Positions 1 to 6,501 of a stretch of DNA of 6,583 bases are shown one piece after another. The position numbers and the translations under genes are program-made. Origin of the DNA: Idiomarina sp. UBA6142 (GTDB lineage Bacteria > Pseudomonadota > Gammaproteobacteria > Enterobacterales > Alteromonadaceae); contig DIVC01000115.1 of assembly GCA_002423905.1 (NCBI GenBank), positions 1 to 6,583 on the forward strand, read 5' to 3'. Below the pieces are notes generated by a model. It saw only the letters and a program-made list of their open reading frames with translations, was not told where the DNA came from and searched no databases. The number at the start of each line of letters is the position of its first letter. The first letter of the stretch is position 1.

Positions 1-1575
1 CTATTCCCACTCGATCGTAGCGGGCGGCTTTCCTGACACATCGTAGACCACACGGGAAATACCATCGATCTCATTGATGATGCGATTGGATACTTTGCCG
101 AGCAACTCATAGGGCAAATGTGCCCAGCGCGCGGTCATAAAATCGATGGTTTCGACTGCGCGTAACGCCACCACCCAGTCGTATTTACGTGCATCACCCA
201 TAACACCGACCGAACGCACAGGTAGGAATACTGCGAAGGCTTGACTGACTTCGTGATAGAGCCCGGCGTTACGCAATTCGGAAATAAAGATATGATCAGC
301 GCGACGCAAAATGTCGCAATATTCTTTCTTCACCTCAGCCAGTACGCGTACCCCAAGACCTGGGCCTGGGAATGGATGGCGATACAGCATTTCATAGGGT
401 AATCCAAGTTCAAGACCGATTTTGCGTACTTCGTCTTTAAACAGCTCGCGCAATGGCTCAACTAATTTTAGCGCCATATCTTTCGGCAAACCGCCGACGT
501 TGTGGTGAGACTTGATCACATGGGCTTTACCAGTTTTTGAACCCGCTGATTCAATCACATCAGGATAAATAGTGCCTTGGGCTAAGAACTCGACACCTTG
601 GATACGGCTGGCTTCTTGGTCAAAAATCTCAATAAACACGCGGCCAATGATTTTGCGTTTGGCTTCTGGATCATGTTCACCCGCTAACGCTGATAAAAAG
701 CGCTGCTCGGCTTCCACATGCACAATGTTTAAGCCGTAATGGTCGCCAAACATTTCGAGTACTTGCTCGGCTTCGTTTAACCGTAATAGGCCGTTATCGA
801 CAAACACACAGGTCAGCTGCGGGCCAATAGCGCGGTGTAACAGCATAGCGGTAACCGAACTATCTACCCCACCAGATAAACCTAACACCACTTTGCCATT
901 GCCGACTTGTTGGCGAATGCGTTGTACCGCGTCTTCAATGATTTGCGTGGGCGTCCAGTTGGTGTCACAGCCACAAATGCCGGTGACAAACTGCTCAAGC
1001 ATACGCATGCCTTGACGGGTATGAGTCACCTCTGGATGGAATTGGACGCCGTAAAAACGCCTTGCCACGTCGGCCATAGCTGCGATTGGGCAGGTTGGTG
1101 TTTGCGCAATAATGGCAAAGTTTTGCGGTGCAATCACCACTTTGTCGCCATGGCTCATCCATACATCGAGTTGGGCATTGCCGTTGTGGTGTATGCTGTC
1201 TTCAATATTCTGGAACAATTCGGTCGCTTGTAATATTTCCACTTGGGCATATCCGAACTCGCGCTCGGCTGAGCCTTGCACCTGACCACCTAATTGAGCC
1301 GCCATGGTCTGCATGCCGTAGCAAATACCTAACACTGGTACTCCAACTTGAAACACGCAATCAGGGGCGCGCGGGGAGTCGGCTGCAGTGACCGACTCTG
1401 GGCCACCGGATAAAATGATGCCGCTGGGTGCAAAGGCTTTGATATCCTCGGCGTCAACATCCCAGGCCCATAACTCACAATAAACGCCCAGCTCACGAAC
1501 ACGGCGAGCAATCAGCTGGGTGTACTGTGAGCCAAAATCAAGAATTAAAATTTTCTGTGCGTGAATATCTTGCAT
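1..1575 (-). CDS. guaA: GMP synthase (glutamine-hydrolysing), complete
   Basis: Catalyses XMP + ATP + glutamine to GMP in the cytoplasm, the last step of de novo guanine nucleotide synthesis. The 524 residues match the usual bacterial length (E. coli 525). The N-terminal class I glutamine amidotransferase domain (about 8-200) has the nucleophile Cys85 in GICYG and the partners His180 and Glu182 in QFHPE. The ATP-pyrophosphatase domain follows, with the P-loop SGGVDSS at 233-239, and then the C-terminal dimerisation domain ending KPPATIEWE. The stop codon TAG is the first three bases of the window, so the gene is complete but its terminator lies outside. It starts 6 bp after the guaB stop, with a GGATGGG Shine-Dalgarno-like stretch inside the guaB end, which suggests co-transcription and probably coupled translation. 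No key residue is missing. The identification is very secure. Confidence 0.98.
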   Translation of the reverse strand: MQDIHAQKILILDFGSQYTQLIARRVRELGVYCELWAWDVDAEDIKAFAPSGIILSGGPESVTAADSPRAPDCVFQVGVPVLGICYGMQTMAAQLGGQVQGSAEREFGYAQVEILQATELFQNIEDSIHHNGNAQLDVWMSHGDKVVIAPQNFAIIAQTPTCPIAAMADVARRFYGVQFHPEVTHTRQGMRMLEQFVTGICGCDTNWTPTQIIEDAVQRIRQQVGNGKVVLGLSGGVDSSVTAMLLHRAIGPQLTCVFVDNGLLRLNEAEQVLEMFGDHYGLNIVHVEAEQRFLSALAGEHDPEAKRKIIGRVFIEIFDQEASRIQGVEFLAQGTIYPDVIESAGSKTGKAHVIKSHHNVGGLPKDMALKLVEPLRELFKDEVRKIGLELGLPYEMLYRHPFPGPGLGVRVLAEVKKEYCDILRRADHIFISELRNAGLYHEVSQAFAVFLPVRSVGVMGDARKYDWVVALRAVETIDFMTARWAHLPYELLGKVSNRIINEIDGISRVVYDVSGKPPATIEWE

Positions 1576-1581
1576 GGTTAC

Positions 1582-3051
1582 TTAGCCCATCCGGTAGTTT
1601 GGTGCTTCTTTGGTAATTTGCACATCGTGCACGTGTGATTCGCCCATGCCGGCTGCGGTGACCTTGACAAATACCGGCTTGGTTTGCATCTCGGCAATGG
1701 TTGCACAACCGGTTAAGCCCATCGCTGAGCGAATACCACCCATTTGCTGATGGATAATATTAGAAATTGGGCCCTTGTAAGCAACTCGACCCTCGATACC
1801 CTCTGGTACCAATTTTTCAGCTTCGTTGCTGGCCTGGAAGTAACGATCAGATGAGCCATGGCGCTGATTCATCGCGCCAATACTGCCCATACCACGATAC
1901 GATTTGTAATAGCGACCTTGATACAGCTCGACTTCGCCGGGTGCTTCTTCGGTTCCAGCCAACATGCTGCCAACCATCACACAGGCGGCGCCAGCGGCTA
2001 TCGCTTTGGCAATATCACCAGAAAAGCGAATGCCACCGTCGGCAATGACTGGAATACCGGTACCTTTCAGTGCCTCAACAGCATCACTAATGGCGGTAAT
2101 TTGCGGGACACCGCAGCCAGTGACAATGCGAGTGGTACAAATCGAGCCAGGGCCGATGCCCACTTTAACCGCATCAACACCAGCAGCAGCTAAGGCTTTA
2201 GCGCCTTCGGCAGTGGCTACGTTGCCAGCAATAATGGCAAGTTCCGGATAAGCTTTACGAGTACTGATAACGCGATCAATAACACCTTGCGAATGACCAT
2301 GTGAGGTGTCAATTAACAACACATCTACGCCCGCTTCGACCAATGCCGCGATACGCTCGTCGGTGCCCGGACCAACGCCAACCGCAGCACCCACCCGCAA
2401 ACGGCCCAGTTCATCTTTACAGGCATTCGGTTTGTTCTCAGCTTTGGTAAAATCTTTCAGTGTGATCATACCGACCAAATGAAACTGGTCATCAACCACC
2501 AAAATCTTTTCAATCCGGTGCTGATGCATGAGGCCTAAAATTTCTTCGCTCTCCGCGTTTGCTTTGACCGTTACCAAGCGTTCTTTTGCAGTCATGATGG
2601 AGGTAACCAGCTTGCTATCATCTTTTTCGGCGCGGGTATCGCGGCCGGTAATAATGCCGACCAGTTCGCCATTTTTTTGCACCACTGGGAAGCCATGAAA
2701 ACCATGCTCGACCGCTAACGCCCGAATTTGCCCCAAGGTGGTGTCGGGGCTCACGGTGACGGGGTCAGTAACGACGCCACTTTCGTATTTTTTTACCTTC
2801 CGCACATGACTTGCTTGTTCGGCGATGGTCATATTCTTGTGAATAAAGCCCAACCCACCTTCTTGCGCCAAGGCAATAGCCAACGCTGCTTCGGTGACGG
2901 TGTCCATAGCGGCTGAAACCAGCGGAATATTCAGGTCGATGGTGCGCGTTAGTTGGGTTTTTAAGTCGGCCGTGTGGGGTAATACGGTCGAGTGACCGGG
3001 GACGAGTAACACGTCGTCAAAGGTTAGAGCTTCTTGGGCAATTCGTAGCAT
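1582..3051 (-). CDS. guaB: Inosine-5'-monophosphate dehydrogenase
   Basis: Oxidises IMP to XMP with NAD+, the committed step towards GMP, in the cytoplasm as a tetramer or octamer. The 489 residues match the family (E. coli 488). The (beta/alpha)8 barrel is interrupted by two CBS domains at about 93-205, which in bacterial enzymes bind adenine or guanine nucleotides and tune activity. The catalytic Cys305 lies in [11 protein letters not shown] (299-309). The phosphate-binding DGGIR (338-342) and GSMLAGTEE follow, then YRGMGS (385-390) and the mobile flap with Arg403 in DRYF. It is the first gene of a guaB-guaA operon. The ATG start gives the standard N-terminus [18 protein letters not shown]. 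Its Shine-Dalgarno is weak (GUGAG) and lies in the loop of a leader hairpin. A sigma-70 promoter with a GC-rich discriminator precedes it. Confidence 0.98.
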   Translation of the reverse strand: MLRIAQEALTFDDVLLVPGHSTVLPHTADLKTQLTRTIDLNIPLVSAAMDTVTEAALAIALAQEGGLGFIHKNMTIAEQASHVRKVKKYESGVVTDPVTVSPDTTLGQIRALAVEHGFHGFPVVQKNGELVGIITGRDTRAEKDDSKLVTSIMTAKERLVTVKANAESEEILGLMHQHRIEKILVVDDQFHLVGMITLKDFTKAENKPNACKDELGRLRVGAAVGVGPGTDERIAALVEAGVDVLLIDTSHGHSQGVIDRVISTRKAYPELAIIAGNVATAEGAKALAAAGVDAVKVGIGPGSICTTRIVTGCGVPQITAISDAVEALKGTGIPVIADGGIRFSGDIAKAIAAGAACVMVGSMLAGTEEAPGEVELYQGRYYKSYRGMGSIGAMNQRHGSSDRYFQASNEAEKLVPEGIEGRVAYKGPISNIIHQQMGGIRSAMGLTGCATIAEMQTKPVFVKVTAAGMGESHVHDVQITKEAPNYRMG

Positions 3052-3052
3052 G

Positions 3053-3082
3053 GCAACATCTCACTGACTGGCTTTATGTTGC
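3053..3082 (-). promoter_or_regulatory. guaB mRNA 5' leader hairpin
   Basis: Perfect 7-bp inverted repeat: GCAACAT (mRNA sense, 3082-3076) pairs with ATGTTGC (3059-3053) across a 16-nt loop. The 3' arm ends one base before the guaB ATG, and the weak Shine-Dalgarno GTGAG is in the loop. The predicted transcription start is about 3082, so the stem would begin at the first base of the mRNA. The inverted repeat is seen in the sequence. A role in mRNA stability or in limiting initiation is inference. Confidence 0.45.
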
Positions 3083-3088
3083 GGGCAG

Positions 3089-3117
3089 ATTTTACTCCTA
3101 AAGGGCTTTTCAGTAAA
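3089..3117 (-). promoter_or_regulatory. guaBA sigma-70 promoter
   Basis: On the minus strand there is a -35 TTTACT (3117-3112, 4/6 consensus), a 17-bp spacer and a -10 TAAAAT (3094-3089, 5/6). The discriminator CTGCCC between the -10 and the predicted start (about 3082) is GC-rich, as is typical of stringently controlled, growth-rate-regulated promoters, which fits what is known of the E. coli guaBA promoter. The leader would be about 31 nt. The promoter lies almost exactly on top of the opposing xseA promoter. I saw no recognisable PurR operator. Confidence 0.7.
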
Positions 3118-3119
3118 CT
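3091..3119 (+). promoter_or_regulatory. xseA sigma-70-like promoter, overlapping the guaB promoter
   Basis: On the plus strand there is a -35 TTTACT (3091-3096, 4/6), a 17-bp spacer and a -10 TAAACT (3114-3119, 4/6). Transcription would start near 3126, about 25 nt before the xseA ATG at 3151. Its -35 covers the guaB -10 and its -10 covers the guaB -35, so polymerase could occupy only one direction at a time. It is weaker than the guaB promoter by consensus match, and the call rests on sequence alone. Confidence 0.5.
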
Positions 3120-3150
3120 GATTTTTTCCGACTCACGAGATCACGTGTCC

Positions 3151-4479
3151 ATGTCAGAACCACAGATTTTTACCGTTGCCAGCTTAAATGCTGAAGTAAG
3201 ACAGATGCTTGAGCAAGGTTTTGGCACCGTATGGTTGATTGGTGAAATTTCAAACTTTTCTGCGCCGAGTTCGGGGCACTGGTATTTCACTCTCAAAGAT
3301 GAACAAGCCCAAATTAAAGCGGCCATGTTTCGCACCAGTAACCAACGCGTGCGCATGCGTCCACAGCATGGTATGCAGGTGCTGGTGAGAGCCAAATTAA
3401 CGGTGTATGAGCCGCGTGGCGATTACCAGCTCATTGTTGAGCACATGGAAGATGCTGGAGCGGGTTTGCTGCAGCAACGCTACGAACAACTCAAACAACG
3501 TCTCGCCGCTGCTGGCTTATTTGCCAGTGACAGTAAACAGCCGCTACCGGCAGCTATTCGCCGGGTCGGTATTATCACTTCTCCGACGGGGGCGGCTATT
3601 CGCGATATTCTAGCAGTACTGAAACGCCGCGACCCAAGTATTGAGGTGATCATTTACCCGAGTGCCGTGCAAGGTCAAGCGGCTACTGCCGAACTCCTGA
3701 GCATGTTGCAACGCGCCATCGCTCGCAATGAGGTGGATGTATTGATTATGGCGCGCGGCGGCGGTTCGTTAGAAGACTTATGGTGTTTTAACGATGAGCA
3801 ACTGGCTTACGCACTGCACAGCTGTCCGATTCCGACCATCAGCGCCATTGGCCATGAGGTCGATTTTACTATCTGTGATTTTGTTGCCGATGTTCGTGCA
3901 GCCACGCCATCTGCGGCCGCGGAACTGGTGAGCCAAGACCAGCGCCAATGGTTGCATCAGTTACAGCAGCAACGGCTACGTCTTAGCGCTAGTTGGCAAC
4001 GCTACCAGCGCAATCAACAGCAGCAACTAAAGGCCATACAGCAACGCTTGTTGTTACAAGACCCACAACGCCGTATGCAGCTGAATAGCCAACGCCTTGA
4101 TGAAATTAGTGGCCGCATTCAGCAGGCAGTGCTGCGCACATTGCAATTACAACAGCGCCAGTTGTCACACAGTCAGCAACGGCTGCAGCGAGTTCATCCA
4201 GAGCGTCGTATCGAGCCGGCTAAACAGCAGCTACAACAGCTCGATCAACGCCTGCAACGGCTAATACGTGAGCACACCAAGCAGCGCCACCAACACCTGC
4301 AAGCACAATTACAGCAATTGCATTTGGTCAGCCCGTTACAGACTATTGCCCGCGGCTATGCAGTTGTTACCAATGGGCAGCGGCAGGTGATTCGCGATCC
4401 ACAGCAATTGGCGCCCAATGAGGTGTTTCAAGTTCGAGTGGCTGGCGGTGAATTTGCCGCGAAAAAATTAAACGATTAG
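3151..4479 (+). CDS. xseA: Exodeoxyribonuclease VII large subunit
   Basis: Large subunit of ExoVII, which with several XseB subunits degrades single-stranded DNA from both ends in repair and mismatch correction. From this start it has 442 residues (E. coli 456). An N-terminal OB-fold lies at about 5-100, with GEISNFSAPSSGHWYFTLKD and YEPRGDYQL. The catalytic domain (about 105-260) has ITSPTGAAIRDIL (142-154), ARGGGSLEDLW (201-211), GHEVDFT (234-240) and ATPSAAAELV. A very glutamine-rich coiled coil (about 262-395) follows, then the conserved SPLQTIARGYAVV and a small C-terminal beta domain. I chose ATG 3151 (MSEPQIFTVASLN), which matches family N-termini and has ACGAGA 10 nt upstream. An in-frame ATG at 3076 would add 25 unlike residues and lies upstream of the predicted transcript start. 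GTG 3145 is another, less likely, start. xseB is not in the window. Confidence 0.96.
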   Translation: MSEPQIFTVASLNAEVRQMLEQGFGTVWLIGEISNFSAPSSGHWYFTLKDEQAQIKAAMFRTSNQRVRMRPQHGMQVLVRAKLTVYEPRGDYQLIVEHMEDAGAGLLQQRYEQLKQRLAAAGLFASDSKQPLPAAIRRVGIITSPTGAAIRDILAVLKRRDPSIEVIIYPSAVQGQAATAELLSMLQRAIARNEVDVLIMARGGGSLEDLWCFNDEQLAYALHSCPIPTISAIGHEVDFTICDFVADVRAATPSAAAELVSQDQRQWLHQLQQQRLRLSASWQRYQRNQQQQLKAIQQRLLLQDPQRRMQLNSQRLDEISGRIQQAVLRTLQLQQRQLSHSQQRLQRVHPERRIEPAKQQLQQLDQRLQRLIREHTKQRHQHLQAQLQQLHLVSPLQTIARGYAVVTNGQRQVIRDPQQLAPNEVFQVRVAGGEFAAKKLND

Positions 4480-5405
4480 ACCGTTGTAAGCCACTGCAGT
4501 AGATAAAACCAGAGTGGCAACGTGAGCAAACACAGCAATACCCCATAGCCAACAATAGCAGCTGCTAAGGTAGGCGCTAAGCCCGACATAATGGCTAGCG
4601 CGCCGGCTGAAATCATGGCTGGCATGGCCGCTTCCATGATAGTCACTTGAACAACTAGATCGCTCAGCCCAAAGCCATATAAGGCCACCAATGTTAGTGC
4701 TGGAGTAAGTACTAACTTAATGACTAACGCCAGCGTTAGTGGCCGTCGATCCTCTGCCGCAAGTCGAAACTTCAGTTGAAAACCCACTGCAACCATAATC
4801 ACCGGCACTAAAGTATGTGCCAGTGAATCAATAAATTGCTGGGCAATCAGTGGATAGTTTATATCGCGCAAAATCAAGGCCGCTATCAGAGCAATAAAAG
4901 GTGGAAAGCGCACAATCCGCAGCAATAATTGCCGCACGCTCGGACGGCTGCCACTTTGTCCCACTGGGTGACTGTAAATAGCAGCTATAATGGTGGCATA
5001 GAGTGACAAGATCAAAAATGAACCAACTTGGTCATAGAGCAAGGCATAGGGAATGCCGGCACTGCCAAAAAATGCTTCGATCATGGGGAAACCGACAAAC
5101 GAGGTGTTTCCCAACGGCACAATAATCAGCATGGCGCCGGTAGTGCCGCGTGACCAGTGCAGCCGCTGGCTCAACCACAGCAGAAGTGGCACCGTTACAG
5201 CCAATAACATCCAGGGGGTAAGCGCTGGGATCAGCAACTGTGGACTAATTTCAAGAAAGGGAATTTTTTGCAATACCAACGCAGGTAACGCGACGTAGAT
5301 CACGTAAGCGTTAAGAATTTGCCCGGTATTTTGCGGAAATTGCCGGCTCCGCTGCAGGAATAAACCAATCAGCAGATAACCGGCAATTAATACGAAGTTG
5401 CCCAT
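4476..5405 (-). CDS. AEC-family (auxin efflux carrier-like) transporter
   Basis: Inner-membrane secondary transporter of the AEC family (TC 2.A.69), whose bacterial members export or import small organic anions such as malate. The substrate cannot be read from the sequence. The 309 residues contain about ten hydrophobic segments (near 3-18, 34-50, 57-80, 91-112, 118-145, 165-180, 195-212, 224-245, 250-275 and 280-305). Family landmarks are LGNTSFVGFPMIEAFFG (98-114) in the fourth segment and EAAMPAMISAGALA (258-271) in the ninth, the two broken helices expected at the transport site. The start ATG at 5405 gives a normal AEC N-terminus but has only a weak Shine-Dalgarno. A poor promoter candidate (TTGCAG 5463-5458, 16 bp, TAAACT 5441-5436) lies in the 60-bp gap after the porin, so read-through from the porin is possible. 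Its stop overlaps that of convergent xseA by 4 bp. Confidence 0.9.
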   Translation of the reverse strand: MGNFVLIAGYLLIGLFLQRSRQFPQNTGQILNAYVIYVALPALVLQKIPFLEISPQLLIPALTPWMLLAVTVPLLLWLSQRLHWSRGTTGAMLIIVPLGNTSFVGFPMIEAFFGSAGIPYALLYDQVGSFLILSLYATIIAAIYSHPVGQSGSRPSVRQLLLRIVRFPPFIALIAALILRDINYPLIAQQFIDSLAHTLVPVIMVAVGFQLKFRLAAEDRRPLTLALVIKLVLTPALTLVALYGFGLSDLVVQVTIMEAAMPAMISAGALAIMSGLAPTLAAAIVGYGVLLCLLTLPLWFYLLQWLTTV

Positions 5406-5465
5406 ATGCCCAGCTAAACGATACCAAAGAACCTTAGTTTAACCTGCGCAATGACCACTGCAAAC

Positions 5466-6422
5466 TTAAAACTTATGCAACAAGCCAATGGCAACGAAGC
5501 TTTGTTCAACATCTAGGTTGTCAAAGTCTTGGCCAGTGTACCATCCATACAGCGTGGTTTTTGAACCGAGTCGATAATCAATGCCAGCAGCGAACGAAGA
5601 TTGGTCGCCGTTACCCGTATCGAGCAATTGATATTGTGCATTTAAGGTGAAATCGCCAAGGGGATGCACTGCATTAACGACAAAGCCATCGGCTTGTGCG
5701 CTACCATCAACCCGCTGCTGATCTTGGTACATAAAGCCAACTGTGGTGTCGGCTAACTTGGTCATCACCACAACACGTTCAAGGTCACGACCATTGACAT
5801 CGCGATCAATGCCAGCGCCAACATAAAAGCCAGTGCGTTTCAGCTTTTTGTCGCCGTAGGTCACGGTCAGTGATTGACCATCATCGACTAAATCGTCTTC
5901 GCTTAGCACATAGCTAGCGGCAAATTGCCACTCATCAAACATCGGGGTGAAATAGGAAATGGTGTTTTTGGTACGGTTTTTACCGGCAAAGATATTCTTG
6001 ATGTCGCCTTCATAATCAGCAAACGGGTCAAATCCAGTTTGCAAATATTTTACCGCAGTATCGCGCCGGCCTAGAGTAAACTCACCGAAACCACCTTTCA
6101 ACCCGACAAATTGGTTGCGTGATTTTAGGTTGTCATCGCCACCTAAATCGGTGAGATCGACTTCCCATTCCAGTTGGTAAATCACTTCAATGCCATTGCT
6201 CAGTTTAGTACCGCCTTTAACCCCGATACGTGAGGCATAGCTGACTAGTTCAGTATCGCTTGACCCATCACGATCGGCAAAAAGCAAAGCCACATTAGCT
6301 TGACCATAAAAATCAAAACTGACGGTTTCATCGTTTTCTGCTGCGAACGCAGGCTGCAGAAAAGCGCTGATAAGCACTGCGGATACTGCGGAATTTAGAA
6401 CCGAAGCTCGGAAATGTGTCAT
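5466..6422 (-). CDS. Outer-membrane general porin, probably phosphate-starvation induced
   Basis: Gram-negative general porin (Porin_4/OmpC-like superfamily), expected to be a trimeric 16-strand beta-barrel for small solutes in the outer membrane. The 318 residues include a signal peptide with a hydrophobic core at about 8-22 and a probable cleavage at AFA|AEN after residue 27. Alternating beta-strands follow, starting VSFDFYGQANVAL. The family signature SRNQFVGLKGGFGEFTLGR is at 101-119, the L3 constriction-loop region at about 120-155, and the C-terminal Phe is the usual barrel-assembly signal (GLLHKF). L3 carries Lys142, Lys148, Arg150 and Lys152 as well as several acidic residues, so selectivity is uncertain. 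The start is supported by AGGTGG 7 nt upstream. A Pho-box array and a -10 element upstream suggest PhoB control, by analogy with E. coli phoE. The function as a porin is secure. Phosphate or anion uptake is inferred from regulation. Confidence 0.93.
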   Translation of the reverse strand: MTHFRASVLNSAVSAVLISAFLQPAFAAENDETVSFDFYGQANVALLFADRDGSSDTELVSYASRIGVKGGTKLSNGIEVIYQLEWEVDLTDLGGDDNLKSRNQFVGLKGGFGEFTLGRRDTAVKYLQTGFDPFADYEGDIKNIFAGKNRTKNTISYFTPMFDEWQFAASYVLSEDDLVDDGQSLTVTYGDKKLKRTGFYVGAGIDRDVNGRDLERVVVMTKLADTTVGFMYQDQQRVDGSAQADGFVVNAVHPLGDFTLNAQYQLLDTGNGDQSSFAAGIDYRLGSKTTLYGWYTGQDFDNLDVEQSFVAIGLLHKF

Positions 6423-6465
6423 AGAGTCGCCACCTAATCATAAATAGTCGCCACGCAGGAGTCAT
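6328..6465 (-). CDS. Possible upstream/overlapping small ORF (45 aa), doubtful
   Basis: An ATG at 6465 in the porin leader has a good Shine-Dalgarno (AGGAG, 6476-6472) 6 nt upstream. It opens a 45-codon frame ending in TGA at 6330-6328, inside the porin signal-peptide region and out of frame with the porin. The product (MTPAWRLFMIRWRLYD..., Arg-rich) resembles nothing I recognise and has no secretion signal. The Shine-Dalgarno lies in a hairpin stem and the ATG in its loop. It may be chance, or a leader ORF that affects porin translation. Only the start signals support it. Confidence 0.2.
   Translation of the reverse strand: MTPAWRLFMIRWRLYDTFPSFGSKFRSIRSAYQRFSAACVRSRKR
6425..6454 (-). repeat. 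9-bp direct repeat in porin leader
   Basis: GTGGCGACT occurs at 6454-6446 and again at 6433-6425 on the minus strand, 21 bp apart. Each copy is followed within a few bases by an ATGA (at 6441 and at the porin start 6422). It looks like a degenerate tandem duplication of the region just before the porin start codon. The second copy overlaps the porin Shine-Dalgarno. The repeat is seen directly. Its role is unknown. Confidence 0.6.
6430..6435 (-). promoter_or_regulatory. Porin ribosome binding site AGGTGG
   Basis: AGGTGG (5/6 match to AGGAGG) ends 7 nt before the ATG at 6422. It decides the porin start against the ATGs at 6441 and 6465, which are in another frame. Confidence 0.75.
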
Positions 6466-6477
6466 AGTTTACTCCTG
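6456..6477 (-). promoter_or_regulatory. Hairpin in porin 5' leader
   Basis: CAGGAGT (6477-6471) and ACTCCTG (6462-6456) form a perfect 7-bp stem with an 8-nt loop, about 6 nt after the predicted transcription start (about 6483). No U-run follows, so it is not a classic terminator. It buries the AGGAG of the upstream ORF and places that ORF's ATG in the loop, while leaving the porin's own AGGTGG outside. It may act as a 5' mRNA stabiliser or a small-RNA target. This is inference. Confidence 0.5.
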
Positions 6478-6489
6478 ACCTAGGCGCTT

Positions 6490-6495
6490 AGGATA
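6490..6495 (-). promoter_or_regulatory. Porin promoter -10 element TATCCT
   Basis: TATCCT (4/6 match to TATAAT) begins 10 bp after the last CTGTCAT of the Pho-box array. The same 10-bp gap separates the second half-site from TATAGT in E. coli phoA. No good -35 is present at the expected place, as is normal for PhoB-activated promoters. The predicted start is near 6483 and the leader about 61 nt. Confidence 0.65.
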
Positions 6496-6501
6496 TGGCA
6501 T

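Noticed and set aside
907..1391. Plus-strand open frames inside guaA
   Set aside because: They are antisense shadows of a fully conserved gene, with no family-like sequence and no start signals of note.
1767..2916. Plus-strand open frames inside guaB
   Set aside because: They lie wholly within intact guaB, overlap each other in several frames and have composition typical of antisense translation.
3052..3150. Possible PurR or CRP operator upstream of guaB, as in E. coli
   Set aside because: No sequence resembling ACGCAAACGTTTTCGT is present. The CACGAGATCACGTG stretch has no proper TGTGA-N6-TCACA arrangement.
4440..4520. Bidirectional terminator at the xseA/AEC junction
   Set aside because: I found no GC-rich stem with flanking A and T runs. 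CACTGCAGTAG near 4491 is too short to matter.
5053..5298. 81-codon plus-strand frame inside the AEC gene
   Set aside because: It is antisense to a well-supported ten-segment transporter and its translation shows no recognisable domain.
5406..5465. Terminator between the porin and AEC genes
   Set aside because: The only inverted repeat, GCAGTGGTCATTGC, is short, needs a wobble pair, has a tiny loop and no following T-run.
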